NCBI GenBank assembly: GCA_027382625.1
Contig: JAJKFJ010022054.1
Coordinates: 25,360 to 89,359, forward strand
Direction: 5' to 3'
Length of the DNA: 64,000 nucleotides
DNA from: Tetmemena sp. SeJ-2015
Lineage: Eukaryota > Ciliophora > Spirotrichea > Sporadotrichida > Oxytrichidae
Below, piece by piece: positions 32,801 to 43,431 of this stretch (the stretch's first letter is position 1; the number at the start of each line of letters is the position of its first letter). The notes under the pieces were generated by a model. The model had not been told where the DNA came from. It ran no database searches and worked only from the letters and a program-made list of their open reading frames with translations. Both the position numbers and the translations under genes were made by a program.

Positions 32801-35800
32801 ACAAGCTAATTGTATTCAGTTATAAAAAGAGCTTGAAATGAAACTAATTATGTATTAATGTTTTCAATCATATATTTGTATTTGACCCATAATAAAGTTA
32901 CTTTTTAGGACAAATTAATTATTTTCAGATATTTTATATAGCTGAAACCAATAAAATAATTAATGTAAATAATGGGTTAATATGAATGTATGATTGTGAA
33001 TTGGTTTAACTTTGAAATACATATTGATTGATTCCTTGCTCCGTGATGTATAGTATATATTATGCTTTAAATTAAATTAACTCTATTTTTAAATGTTTAC
33101 TACAACATCTACAATAAAAAAGCTTAGCATCTAAATCTTGAAAGTGGCGGCGGAATAGGCAAGCTCCCATAAAATGTAAGACATCCTTCAGACCAGCAGC
33201 AACTCATCTTCGCTGACAAGCTCATAAAGCTATCAAATTATCCATGTATTTACATACTTTTGAACAGCATTAAGAATAAAGTCATCATAATAGCATTAAC
33301 AATCCTCTCAGATTACATAATCTAGAGGGAGTTATCCTTACCATCTCCTGGCAACTGCACGAAAATGCTCGGACATAGAAACAATAATTCTGTCTGAAGC
33401 CATGGTCTTCATGATATTGACACAGAATAAGTACTAGCTCGCTTCATCATTAAATTTAAAAACATAATATTTAAAAGAAACTTTAATTTAATTTATAGAC
33501 TTTTCTCTATCTTAAGCCCATTTTGTGATGTTATCATAAAGGAGGTGAGAAACGATATTAGAATTTGTTTACCCTCTATCATGGTTCCATTTAACCCTTT
33601 AATTCTTGACTTAATGAATAAGCAGCCTTTTTTTGTCTTATCAGCGGCTTTCTCAAATCCTTCATCTGCAATATTATTCATTTAACTTATAATTTTTAAA
33701 ATTTTGTCAAGATGACTAGCTTTGTATTCGTTAACGATTTAACTATTATCCTGATATTTTTAGTTTTAATCTAATTTGTTTTAGTTGATTTAGTTGTTTT
33801 CATAAACAATTTTATTAACTTGGAAACTTACACGTGATATATAAACTTTTAATCCTCTCCTTCCTATATTTTTTTGTATCTTTAAAAATAATGAGCAAAA
33901 TTATTAACCCATTTTGATTTATGATTTTTTTAAAAATAAAAAATCCTAGTCTAAAACAAACACTTAGAGATGTCAAAGCAAATGGGTGTCAAAGCTTCCC
34001 ACTTCGGTGAACTTTAAATCCTACAATTGGGATAATTTAGTTGATAATTTATTTAAAAAGAAAGTTAAATTAATAACTATTTAGTAAATAAAAAAATTTA
34101 TGTAGTTAAAGTGAGTATTATAGGATTTAATTTATTACCATATAGCTTCTTATCGCTAAATTAAGAGCAAATTGCAAGTAGAAAATTTATCTCGATTAGA
34201 ATTTTATGAAATATGCTATTTTCATTATTCAAAAGTTTTGCATCATTTTCTCTATCGGAGACCTATAATTCTCGAGCAATAAGAACAAACTAATTTTAAA
34301 AATTAAATAAGCTATTTCAAAAGCCTAAATTAATGTAGCGCATATTCATCAAGGCAACTATTTTAAACTCTTCATAATTATTATGTTAAAATTTCCGAAT
34401 TTAATTTAAAATTCAAGTATAATAAACTAAAATAATTCCTCGGCGGTTGATGAGATAGTTGGTGTGTCCATCAATGGAGTACCTATCAAGTAGAGTGCCA
34501 CCAGTTTAGGTTATGATCCACTATTCCCCTCCAAGTCAAGTATTAAAGCTGTAGCTTTCGATGAATGCTTTGGATATTAGGATGACTTTTAATTATTTAA
34601 CATAATTTTAAATTCTACCACTATTGTAAAATCAAAAATTGAATCAAATTTTAAAGTTGCTAAAATTTTTGTAAATTAAAAATGTTCGTTTCATTTTTTG
34701 ACATACAAAATTAAAGGAAATACATTTCTATATAATTACAAATTTAATCAATCAATGATTTATTTGCAAATAAAATGTCCTATTATTCAAATTGGCAGCA
34801 TGAGTCTTTGGTGATCTTCTAAATTATCAACTTGATTTTAATTTAATCAATTAAAATCTCGTTGTATCAACAAATTTAAATATATTTACTCAACTACGAG
34901 ATTATTTTGGCAGCAATATTATCTTATTTATCATATCTAATCTCTTAAGCGCTCCCATAAATTAAAAATCAAATTTTCTTATTTAATATATTTAAAAATA
35001 GTAAGTTATTTAGATTATTCAAAAATCTATCATTGAAAAATAAACCAAATTTTATCTAATAAATTATAGATTTAAATTCTATGTTGACAATACTACATGA
35101 ATTCTCCATGCTTTATGAATCCAGGCTTCGTCCCTGAAGGGGCGACTTGCCTTATTTTGTATTATTTTTTGTTGCAAATCTAATCCTCTATGTGCAGCAG
35201 ACCCACTTGAATTTATAAAGGCAAAAGCCTTCTAAAGCTTCTTAGCCTTTCAAAACAAGAATATCGTAGGATTTGCAAAAGATGGTCACCTCATTCTGCA
35301 TTTCATCAACCCAAGAACCGGTGCACCTTGGTAACCTTGCGATGTAGACTCATGCAACATGGTCAATTTGGGTAATTCGTTTGCCTACGCTAATACTCTC
35401 TTCCATCCCTATACAGTAGGCTGCTGGGGCCGCGGATCTACAAATTTTTATAAATTCATTATCCACCAATTAATATGCCGCTACTTGCACAACAAATTTA
35501 AATTACTTATTTATAAATAATATTTAAATTTATGATTATAGATGAGAATTTGGAAAAATGGGAGATTGATTAAAACAATATATGATGAGCTGCAACATGA
35601 TGGCAGTTAAAATGTCTCAAACACCCCTTACCTCCAGCTTGTTTAATAGGGAATCAAAAATTAAGATAAGTTTTTACTGCCATTTCGATTGGAGGTGTCT
35701 ATGATGAGATATTAATGCTACAAATTCAGAACCAAGAAGTTAGCAAAATCCACGAACTTAAGCTATAGCAAACTCGCTTTCATTGACTATCTATGAAAAA

Positions 35801-36775
35801 TTTCAAGAATAAAAGTTCCTTAGAATTTGATTTTTAAATTAATGGGAATATTTTTAAATTGTAATTCACACTTCAACTCTCTGAAATCCAGATAGATAAA
35901 CTTAAAATTTAAATTTAATTTTCTTTTTTCAATTCAATTCTCAGCTATAATAAGAAACCAATTTAAAATTTGTTTTACTTTAAGACATATTTTTGTTAAT
36001 ATTTGTATTAAATTCTAAGATTTGCGGTACGGCGAGCTATGCTACACTCATTATATTTTAATTTAATGACTCGACTTCACTTTCAAACTAATAAGTGCAC
36101 TATTAATTTTTAAATGCAATTCTGATAGTAATGCTCTCATATGTCTGAGCAAAATTAAAAAATTCAGCTGATCTCTTTTAAAACAAAGAGGAGGCATAGT
36201 CCTTTTATATAACAAAGCAATTAATAAAAAATAGAATTTATTGAAATATTAAATTAAAATGAAACAAATCAGGAACAGCTAAAATATGAATAATTATAAC
36301 ATCGTTCGATTCAACACAAAAATTTACTACTATATTTCCTTCCAAAATTTTGTGAGAGAGCAAATTTAGGTATTATTAGTGAAATAAGTAAATAAGAAAA
36401 TGGTGATGTAAAAATGAGGCGAGCGCACATCATTTCTCGCAGTTAAATAACACAAAAAAGATTGATAAAGAATAAGTTAATATATATTTTCTTATTAGCC
36501 TAGGAATAAGCTACAGATTAAAGAGGTATATCTGCGATTTTAATAGCGACAATTTTGTAGCACCAGACTTATTATATTAACCATTCATCGATTTCCATTA
36601 AACTCTATACTATAATAATTTACTGTTCGCCATTAAACTGGCTTCATAATACACAGCATGCTAAAATTGCTATATTTCAACACTAATTACTATATATACA
36701 ACATATAACGCTTTGTCAACGCTTAAAATCAACATTCAGACGCACTTAGTCAAAAAATATCATTTTAGATTTAAA
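29852..36775 (+). CDS. YHYH-domain secreted protein gene, copy B, split into about ten segments
   Basis: Segments are 29,852-29,965 (NCRSSSC, KCTWETQFAIQSN), 30,011-30,090 (IRVATNSMPSHCINTEQ), 30,128-30,169, possibly 31,831-31,920, 33,941-34,037 (RCQSKWVSKLPTSVNF), 34,432-34,593 (SIDGVPIKQSATSLGYDP), 34,609-34,623 with 35,092-35,450 (FYHYMNSPC, GFAKDGHLILHFINP, LFHPYTVGCWG), 35,455-35,505, 36,017-36,213 and 36,620-36,775. The order and junctions match copies A and C. A lost base near 35,170 and a frame problem before FYHY suggest that this copy is damaged. The largest spacer (30,170-33,940) contains other ORFs including a ubiquitin-like gene. Confidence 0.75.
30483..31800. mobile_element. 1.3-kb element with about 247-bp terminal inverted repeats
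   Basis: The left arm 30,483-30,729 (TTTAGCATTTGAGTCGATTG, GGACTAGCTGAATTTTAATA) is mirrored by 31,553-31,800 with very few differences. The interior contains an ORF with a signal-peptide-like start. The element lies in the largest deleted spacer of YHYH copy B. The near-identity of the arms suggests a recent insertion or arm-to-arm conversion. Confidence 0.8.
31126..31375 (+). CDS. ORF with signal-peptide-like start inside the 1.3-kb element, frameshifted
   Basis: One frame reads FIGKCIFSFLILCACLICQV then SFEECC, a typical hydrophobic secretory core, and ends after a few more codons. A second frame resumes at once with VSIKEFQFGNDIHYKVRLYL, KLIGYLVRIRAKPKTYI. A one-base shift at TGTTGTTAG joins them. 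No ATG was found at the expected start and no family was recognised. It is probably cargo or the element's own protein, not intact here. Confidence 0.4.
32592..32885 (+). CDS. Unknown 97-codon ORF
   Basis: A TGA-free frame reads DVKIRKVQRISLKQLLLPFK, LSKIIDNLFFREQRIKTR, APKYTLSEFKNFKSKQKKG, EKESLSQEQANCIQLQKELE and ends at TGA 32,883-32,885. Upstream in the same frame are two TGA codons in protein-like context (TL-x-YDRDSSY-x-DVKI). The C-terminal part is strongly charged and helical. A competing frame over the first half is also open. It lies in the largest spacer of YHYH copy B, just before the ubiquitin-like gene. Confidence 0.4.
33093..33460 (+). pseudogene. Ubiquitin-like gene, copy in YHYH B spacer
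   Basis: ATG 33,093 opens MFTTTSTIKKLSIQILKVAAE. After a frame change it reads PSDQQQLIFADKLIKLS, matching the ubiquitin signature PPDQQ-LIF followed by a helix. A downstream segment reads ILLNSIKNK. The upstream 60 bp (AAATTAAATTAACTC before the ATG) are shared with the other two copies at 48,188 and 54,236. The frame change makes this copy a probable pseudogene unless a tiny deleted spacer lies there. It sits only about 480 bp before the next YHYH segment. Confidence 0.6.
33493..33681 (-). CDS. Unknown 62-residue reverse-strand ORF
   Basis: It runs from ATG at 33,681 downwards with no stop codon of any type in 62 codons, which is rare at this base composition. It opens MNNIADEGFEKAADKTKKG, then CLFIKSRIKGLNGT and ILISFLTSFMITSQ. 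No family was recognised. It lies between the ubiquitin-like copy and the next YHYH segment, inside DNA expected to be deleted from the macronucleus. Confidence 0.4.
   Translation of the reverse strand: MNNIADEGFEKAADKTKKGCLFIKSRIKGLNGTMIEGKQILISFLTSFMITSQNGLKIEKSL
34032..34437 (+). other. 400-bp internal eliminated sequence in copy B, pointer ATAATT
   Basis: ATAATT at 34,032-34,037 (after TTGGG) and at 34,432-34,437 (before CCTCGGCGG). Joining gives W-D-N-S-S-A-V-D-E-I in one frame, identical to the product at the same junction in copy C. The spacer is AT-rich and has no gene. Confidence 0.7.
34620..35095 (+). other. Internal eliminated sequence in copy B, pointer ACTA
   Basis: ACTA at 34,620-34,623 and 35,092-35,095. 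Joining yields F-Y-H-Y-M-N-S-P-C. The same pointer and codon position is used in copies A and C. The spacer is about 0.47 kb of AT-rich DNA without a gene. Confidence 0.7.
36218..36615 (+). repeat. MITE family M1, copy
   Basis: M1 landmarks are present though diverged (CGTTCGATTCAACAC, AAATTTTGTGAGAGAGC, GCGCACATCATTTCTCGC, AGCTACAGATTAAAGAGG) and it ends at CTATACTATAATAA. It separates two tail segments of YHYH copy B, at the same place as the M1 copy in copy A. Confidence 0.55.
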
Positions 36776-36779
36776 ATCA

Positions 36780-37425
36780 ATTACATAAATATTTTAGATA
36801 TTCTTAAATTAAAATAGCTTTTTCAGAGAATTTATGAATTGAAATATTTTCTTTTATTTATTATTTTTTTGATTTCTTTTGAACTTAATGGGAATTTTTA
36901 ATTAAAACATTTCAGATTAATAGATAGAGAGAGAATATTAATAAATCTTTTACAGAGAAATTAGGAAAGATTACTATTAGTTCGTTAAAATCTAATTCAT
37001 ATAGTTTTAATAAGTTTTTATATTTTATAATGTTTACAGATATATTTCAACTAATGTCTTATTATTGACTCCTTTCTTTTATAATGCGTTTGGAGATTTG
37101 CAAAAATTGAAAATTAAGTAAATGAGAAAGATTGTTTTTTATAATTTTCATAATTTATATATTTTAAATAAGATTCGATTATTGTCGAAATTAAAATGAA
37201 AATCGGATTTCATTTAAAATAATTATTGAAGAGTTGTTAATTGATGTAGGTTAAAATGCAGGCAGCGTAGTTTAATATTAGTCTTTTTCTATAACTAATT
37301 GAATAATAAGATGAGTTTCTGCTGCAAATACAATAGGATGTACTAATATAGAGATATTGATGCTACAAACACTCAATAGATAAATTTGATAAGGTCAAAA
37401 GCTAGTGTTTGAGGTCTCTCACATT
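36780..37425. other. AT-rich stretch without a supported gene
   Basis: No convincing coding segment between the last YHYH B tail segment and the left end of the TBE. Confidence 0.45.
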
Positions 37426-37513
37426 CAAAACCCCATAATATGATAAGAAAGTGAAAATAAGTTGTGTATAATTAATTTTTTTATTATTACATATAATTAA
37501 ATCTCAGTTCATT

Positions 37514-38510
37514 TTGACTCTAAGGTATGGATGTAGTCAACCCTTATCAGTAGTAATAGCCAGTTCAAAACAACTCCCTCGCAAAAATGTTGAGAGTGCC
37601 AAGATCGGCTATATTCTCGCATTTGAAAGTTGCTTTGCAGATGAGAAAGTTAGGACTTGCAGCTGTTCCCTCATCGCATTTCTAAGTTTCGTGCACATCA
37701 ATTATTGATTGATCGCTCAAACTCTTCGCCACTAAGCGCACTTCAGTTTGGAGTAGAGCGCGAAGATTCCCATAGATAGTTTCTATCTCAAAGATCTCAC
37801 TCCGTAGCTGTAGCATAACATCTATCGTTGAAAGGCATAACGTACAAAACTGTGATCGAGTGAAGCGCGTTATAGACTTGACTAAGCCAATTTATTTAAA
37901 ATATATTCTGAAATATATTTACGACTAGCTGCTCAAGGTGTGAGAGGGATAGCGTGAAGTTTTTATGTGCTGACGAAGCTGTGTTCACACACAACAACTT
38001 CATGAAGAAGAGTTGGTACAGAAGCACGATAACATAGAAGGTTACGAGTAGAAAGTAATATAACTACAAGTGCGTTACTTGCAGAAATCAGCGAAGACTC
38101 AGGCTTAGAAGTTTAATGTCCTTCATGCCTCGCTCTAGTCAAGCGAGAGTCAGTATGTTGCGTTCTTAAAAAGCTCAAGAGAGAAGTCACAAGAACGGTG
38201 AGATTCGTTCTACTCTCGTTTGACAACCTCAGCGTAACAAGACAAAGGATAAGCGAAGAAGGCATACTGAGTTGATCATTCATCCTGTTTTATGTTCCAT
38301 ACTAGCCCAGAGTTCACGGCATTGAAGTTTATACTGCTGGAACTTAGTTAAGGGCCACTATAGAAGCTGCTGCTCTAATCACTTGATGCATGATTAAGCT
38401 ATCGATACAGATGATTTAATAATTGAGTAGTTGTAAGAGAGTGGAAGAGAGAAGACAAAGTTATGTGCGAGAAAAGGTAGAGTGAATATTTAGGAAAAGT
38501 ATTAAGCTTA
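37514..38510 (+). pseudogene. TBE 42-kDa-type DDE transposase, frameshifted
   Basis: Pieces in successive frames follow the IS630/Tc1/mariner order. They are a helix-turn-helix region (QLPRKNVESAKIGYILAF, then LSLKGITYKTVIE and RVKRVIDLTKPIYLKYILKY), the first catalytic Asp in DEAVFTHNNFMKKSW (about 37,970-38,020), then ITTSALLAEISEDSGLE and RFVLLSFDNLSV with the second Asp (about 38,215-38,245), and a PY-x-P-x-x-x-GIE segment near 38,310-38,335 whose Glu lies 34 positions after that Asp. This fits a DD34E-type catalytic triad. At least three frame changes and in-frame TGAs show decay. In living TBEs the product cuts and joins element ends and is implicated in genome rearrangement. Confidence 0.8.
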
Positions 38511-38559
38511 ACTTAATGACTTAAGTCACTTTTGCTTAATATCTGGGAGAAGGGATTCT

Positions 38560-39290
38560 TAAGAGGTTTCCTTTCTCTCTTCTTCTGGCCAGTGGACCTA
38601 GCTTCCTCATCTTCGATACCTGCTCCCGCATCTATGTGCATCTCGTCGTCCCTAAAGTTTGTATATGTGATAGACGTTGCTCACCTATCGATGCTTTATT
38701 TTGCTTCCGGCTCTGAAATACTTTGGCTTTCTCTCCTTCATTAAAGTAAATGCCAGTGCCAAGGTTAATCTACACAGTTAAACTCTAAAGATCGGAAGAG
38801 CAGTAGGGATAATTCTGAAGCTGCTCAAAACCATTCGTCGCTGATAATATTCCTTGCTTCTTTGGGTCGTTCTCCTCTACTTAGATCGGAAGAGCGTGTG
38901 TGCATCTCCAATGATCTCTTTGAGGTACTCTGCCGTACAGTAGCAAGGACGCCAAAGAAAACCTTCGTCTGGCAACTTGTTTGATGAGATGTTTCCTTGT
39001 TAGGAAGAAAGAGCAACCGTCCGGATGCTCCCATCGCAATCGTCATTACATTATTAAGTGACTGAGATCTCAGGATAGTTTGGGATCTCCACATGTTGAC
39101 ATCGATTGTTTTGAAGAAGCTTTTCTTTCTCAATCAGCAAGAAATTCCTTGGGAACGAGATTTCTTTGTTCATACATTTGTCGAAGGAACAAACAACTAA
39201 GATTATTGTTACTCCATATGAGAACCTTCCTTCCTTGCTAAGTGAGGTACCTGTAGAGGTCTTCCTTGCTTCGAACCTGTTGCTCAACTC
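38560..39290 (-). pseudogene. TBE middle ORF (22-kDa type), reverse strand, frameshifted
   Basis: Reading down from about 39,290, one frame gives SNRFEARKTSTGTSLSKEGR, FSYGVTIILVVCSFDKCMN, ISFPRNFLLIEKEKLL. The next gives KTIDVNMWRSQTILRSQSLN, NVMTIAMGASGRLLFLPNK, VFFGVLATVRQSTSKRSLEM. A third near 38,560-38,650 gives DAGAGIEDEEARSTGQKK. The 102-codon piece at 38,825-39,133 has no stop of any kind. Position and orientation match the 22-kDa ORF of TBEs, whose function is unknown. The stretch between 38,789 and 38,895 contains two adapter-like 13-mers and may not be genuine. Confidence 0.6.
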
Positions 39291-39536
39291 TTGCGCTTTC
39301 CACTCTTAATCGCTTTAACATTCAAGTTTTCCACATCTTGCTCGAGTACTCGTTGTTTTTATTTGAAAATCAAAGTTATATTATTAATTGAACCTTCCTA
39401 ATTTCATAGTGAGTATCCTATAGGATGAACAAGCTGAAATGATAGAGCTAGAGACTAAGTCGAATCAGGTGCAAGTTGTGAAGATGAGATCGGATTTATA
39501 TGTGGTGGCGCCATTAAATTATACTAATTATACTTA

Positions 39537-39720
39537 AAAACTTAATTAGTAGCAATAATAAAGTTGCTGCAACTTAATTAGTAGCATTTCAATCGCGTTG
39601 CAATGAAACATTAGTAGCAGCTATTTTTTAAGACCTTTCGTGACGTCGACAATTACTAACATGGTTGCAAAGGAAATTTGTAGCCTACAAACTGCGTTTT
39701 GAAAACTTAATTCGTAGGCA
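39537..39720 (+). repeat. Short direct repeats between the TBE ORFs
   Basis: ACTTAATTAGTAGCA occurs twice (39,540-39,554 and 39,577-39,591), followed by the variants ACATTAGTAGCAGC and ACTTAATTCGTAGGCA. This small repeat array lies in the non-coding region between the divergently arranged middle ORF and the zinc-finger/kinase ORF, where a promoter could be. Function unknown. Confidence 0.5.
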
Positions 39721-39965
39721 AAAATCAAGCAGAATAGAGAGATAAATATGGAGCTATCTAATAATAAATAAGGAAGATAAAAACATCAATAACTGACATC
39801 TTTTGCACTCTGATGTTCCCGTGAGTGCTCTGCTTTGGCCCACCTTAGGCAAAGCATACATAAAATAAGTGGCGGGGCTCTCCATAATTTAAAATTTGAA
39901 TTTAAGATGGCAAACCAACCTAGCTAAGAGACAAGTACAACCTTAGCAAAACACAAGCTAAACTA

Positions 39966-41360
39966 ATGTTCGGAAGAGCAACCAAACAAGATGCTGTGTG
40001 CACTAAGTGCAAGGGAGAGCTCTCTGAACTTGAGCTCGAGCAAGAGATCTCTGTGCTTTAAATTGTCAAGCCAAGAGTTGAGAAGTCGGTGGGCGTTTTA
40101 ACTATCGCACTTGATGCTCCTCTTGTTGCTGCTCCAGAGATCAATGAGGAGAAGAAACTTTTTGAATGCGAGTAATTTCAACGACTGTTCGAATATCCTC
40201 ACACATCAAGGAAGTCCACTCAAACAAACCTAAGATCTATATGAAGCATTAGAAAGTGGACAGTCACTATCCTTGCTCAACTTGTGAGCAGACATTCTCT
40301 CACTCTGTTTTCCTCAAGAAACACATGGAGAAGAAGCACATAGCTGAGTTCGTAACTGCGGATAAAGAAACTTTAAAGATGGTGCCAGCTAAGAGGCAAG
40401 CACGGTACCTTGACAAGGTTCAGCTAAAGAGGAAGCAAGAGGAGAAGAAGAAGGAAGATTGAGTCCATGATCAGAAAGCCTTAGTGTATGGTGTCAGTAA
40501 AAGTTTCAGCTAGCTCAAGATCGGCTCCATGCTTGAGAGTTGTACTTTGGAGGAGTGTGTTCAAAATTATCTCCACCTTTCTGATGCGAAGGCGAAGAGA
40601 CACAATCATACAAGAAGAGTATGCTTACAAAGATCTTCCCTTCGAATACCTTGTAAAGAAGGAAAGAGAGGTCTTGAGTTCGCCGAACGAACTGACAGTG
40701 TTGAGAGAGCGAGGGACAAAAACTTGAAGTACGTTTTTCATCTGCCTGGTGTTCTTATCGATCATGAATACATCGCCATTCGCCCTTCCTAAAATGGGAG
40801 ATCACACTAAGAGAATTTCCCTAAGCACGAGGAGCAACAAGTACTAGCTTTACTGCTATTCTCACTGACCTAGTTAGAGGAATGCATGAGTTGCATGAGT
40901 TGGGATTCGTGCACCGAGATCTCAAGCCAGAAGAACATCATGATAAACTTTGAACCAAGATTAAGAGCAACTGTCATAGACTTCAACAGAGTTGTAAGAA
41001 AAGAGAAAACATTGAGGAGATCGGAAGGAACTTCAGGCTACTTCCCATAGAGAAAGACTTGGCTCAACGGTTCAGTGCAGTGGGACATTTGTCTATAGTT
41101 GCAAATCAATACTTGAATGCGATATGAAAACCAGAGGAATACTACTAGTGTGAAAGTGAAGATGAGCAATATAGATTCGCAACAAAGACATTGTAAGATA
41201 GAACAAGGTATCAGAAAACCTTTGGAAAAAAGTTAGTAAACAAAGTAATAATCAGCAACCTATGAAACCTAACATCCAGTTATCTGAGATAGATGAAGCA
41301 CTTAAAGAAATAATTCAGAGAATATAAGACAGACGTCAAGGTCACCTTCCTAGAAGACTT
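39966..41360 (+). pseudogene. TBE 57-kDa-type zinc-finger/protein-kinase ORF, frameshifted
   Basis: ATG 39,966 opens MFGRATKQDAVCTKCKGELS. A C2H2 finger follows at about 40,268-40,345 (YPCSTCEQTFSHSVFLKKH, then MEKKH). The kinase part includes EYAYKDLPFEYLVKKEREVL, a hinge-like YVFHLPGVLIDHEYIAI, the catalytic loop VHRDLKPE (about 40,912-40,935) and metal-binding VIDFNRV, where DFN replaces DFG, then EGTSGYFP of the activation segment. Frame changes occur near 40,235, 40,600, 40,715 and at GAAGAACATC (40,931), where one extra G interrupts KPEN. There is one in-frame TGA at 40,460. The domain order matches the 57-kDa ORF of Oxytricha TBEs. Confidence 0.85.
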
Positions 41361-41473
41361 TAGATTGCCTGTTTAGGGTAAAAATTTAGCCATGATTATA
41401 ATTATTAATAAAGAATAATTATACACAACTTAATTTTCACTTTCTTATCATATTATGGGGTTTTGGGGTTTTG

Positions 41474-41672
41474 AGTGCATGAGTCATATCTCGCTGCTGA
41501 GAGGTGCTGTTGAGATGATTAAAGAAGAAACTCATACTAATTTTTGATTCTCTATCGAACAAGCTACAGATCAGGGGATGAATCTGTGATATCAAATGTC
41601 ACCATTTCGCAACTCTCCATTTATTTTTTAACCAATCATTAATTTTAATTAAAATTTCATCTATAATGGAAG
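41474..41672 (+). repeat. MITE family M1, 3' half abutting the TBE
   Basis: Starts within the M1 sequence at GTCATATCTCGCTGCTGAGA and continues through GAAGAAACTCATACTAAT, CTATCGAACAAGCTACAGAT to CATCTATAAT. The 5' half is missing on the other side of the TBE, so the TBE either inserted with a deletion or joined a rearranged flank. Confidence 0.65.
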
Positions 41673-41679
41673 GTGAGCT

Positions 41680-42520
41680 TAAAAAGTTTTCAATTCCAGA
41701 AATTCTTTAGTATGTCTAATTTTCGAAAATAAAATTTGTAAAGACTGAATCGCACCTCAAAGCGCACATACACTTTGCTAGGATAGCACATTCATTCATT
41801 CATTCATTTAATAACCTATAATAATTAATTCATATTGAGCTATCTTTCTCACATTTAAAAGGGTCAAATTACACCTTCTCAATTATATTCAATTTTATTT
41901 TAATTTAATTAATATCTTTTACACAATTCATTTAACCAAAAAAAAACAATATATAATAAGATAAGCATTATTATTGAAATTTTATAAATAGTCTCCAATT
42001 ATGGACAGCTATTCAATTTGTGAATCAATTTTTTTAATTTAATTTAAAAATAAAAATTTATTTATTCATAAGCAAAAGAACATAATTTATTTATTATTTA
42101 AAATGAATCCATAAAAACTAAATCCTTTTATAATACTTCAAAAGCCATCCAAACTATTTTATTTTCAATTTTAAAAAATGATAATCAATTTATTCTAATT
42201 TATAGATATAGAGGAAATATATGTTTAAAGCAATAAAGTAAATAAGATAATTAATTCTATCGCTTCTATTTCCACATATTAAAAGAATTATTTTATAACA
42301 AAAATACAATGTGACTAATAATAATTCCGAGTAATTTTTTTTAAATAAAATAATTATCGTTTACTCTTTTACAAATTATGCTATATCTTAATTATAGTTA
42401 AAGACTGATTATTGCTCAAAGCAATTCATTTTTATCAATTTGAAATTAAATTTCTAAATAAATAAGGATCTTAATTCAAATTAGTTAATAAATTCAAATT
42501 GTGAACCACCCTTCAACATT
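41680..42520. other. AT-rich stretch; ATTC microsatellite
   Basis: No gene seen. A short ATTCATTCATTCATTTA run lies at about 41,792-41,808. From about 42,360 the sequence is repeated at 18,830 and 63,390 (ATATCTTAATTTTAGTTGAA-like). Confidence 0.45.
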
Positions 42521-42527
42521 TAAATTT

Positions 42528-42710
42528 ATGAGGATCTAAAAAAATAAATTATATCTCAATCTATCTTCTTGTAGCGGTGCTGTTTTTTGGCACTGCTTTC
42601 TCCAATTACTTTACAATATTTATTATAATTCAGGACGAGAATTAGAAGTCAGTATACCAGTTGCTGAAGGCACAATTTAATAAGTAATGTTTTATTAAAT
42701 ATTTGCTGAT
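42528..42710 (+). CDS. Signal-peptide segment of a secreted protein, copy 2
   Basis: Paralogue of 19,020-19,600. From ATG 42,528 it shares MRIQK. After an A-run one base longer than in copy 1, the frame gives ISIYLLVAVLFFGTAFSN, a secretory hydrophobic core, then YFTIFIIIQDENQKS and VYQLLKAQFN. The extra A would shift the frame from the ATG. The cysteine-rich segments begin about 0.7 kb downstream, so this is likely the N-terminus of that gene. No MITE interrupts it here. Confidence 0.5.
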
Positions 42711-43431
42711 TTAAATACTTATCTCAACAGAAATATTAGTAAAATCTATTAGTAGCCACTTGAGGACACCTTTCCTACAGATTCTTTGATGAAATAATGA
42801 TGTTTATTCTTCCTTGATAGTCTCTCTATCCGACTCGAGGATATTTAAATTTAGAGCCTGAGAGACCTAGCACGAGGCTAGTGATACTCTCCCCTATTTA
42901 AAAGTGTACCTTAACCAACGTACCCTCTATTTATGTATAAATCGATGAAGTCTAGCTTCATACCAGGAACAATATCTCCTATCCTGCCTTATTTATAGTT
43001 TATTATTTAGGTAAATCTTTTATTGGTTAACATAATATTTTTTAAAAAAATTGAAAAATAATTATAGTTGAAATGTCTTGCACATTTATGATATGTGTTA
43101 TTTTTACAATAAATCCAAAGTTAATATTAATTTCACACTTAATTATCTCCATAGTGCAAATCAATTTATGAATTGATTTGCATTACCATGTTAAAATTGC
43201 AATCATTTACTCAAAATTTTCAATTATAAAAAATTGTTAGAATTTTAGGCTTTTCGGAATAACATCAAATTTAAAATATTAAGAATGACAAAATTTAAAA
43301 TATTTAGAATGAAAAAATTTGAACTCAGTTTATTTTATTATGGACTTATGTTATCAAATATATTCTCTAAAATAATCTATAAAATAAAAAATACAATCTA
43401 AGTATAGTCAGCTACAATTTTCACAATAAAA

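Larger units (their letters stand above)
37426..41473. mobile_element. TBE-like (telomere-bearing element) transposon, 4.05 kb
   Basis: The left end is CAAAACCCCATAATATGATA (37,426). The right end is its complement with one more C4A4 unit (GGGGTTTTGGGGTTTTG ending at 41,473). The inverted repeats continue for about 75 bp through AAGAAAGTGAAAAT and GTTGTGTATAATTA. The flanks are ATT on the left and AGT on the right, each fitting the ANT target of known TBEs but not identical. Size, C4A4 ends and gene order (DDE transposase, reverse-strand middle ORF, zinc-finger/kinase ORF) match the TBE family of Oxytricha. Base composition is clearly less AT-rich than the host spacers. All three ORFs carry frameshifts, so this copy is inactive. 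Confidence 0.93.

Noticed and set aside
37426..37440. C4A4 sequence as a true chromosome telomere
   Set aside because: It is a single unit inside continuous DNA and is paired with an inverted copy at 41,457-41,473, which fits a TBE end and not a telomere.
37565..37900. Long reverse-strand frame (LRSEIFEIETIYGNLRALLQ) under the TBE transposase
   Set aside because: Forward frames give the helix-turn-helix and DDE pieces in the right order, so the reverse reading is a by-product of having only one stop codon.
38532..38744. 70-codon forward ORF in the TBE
   Set aside because: It is antisense to the acidic/basic tail of the middle ORF on the reverse strand.
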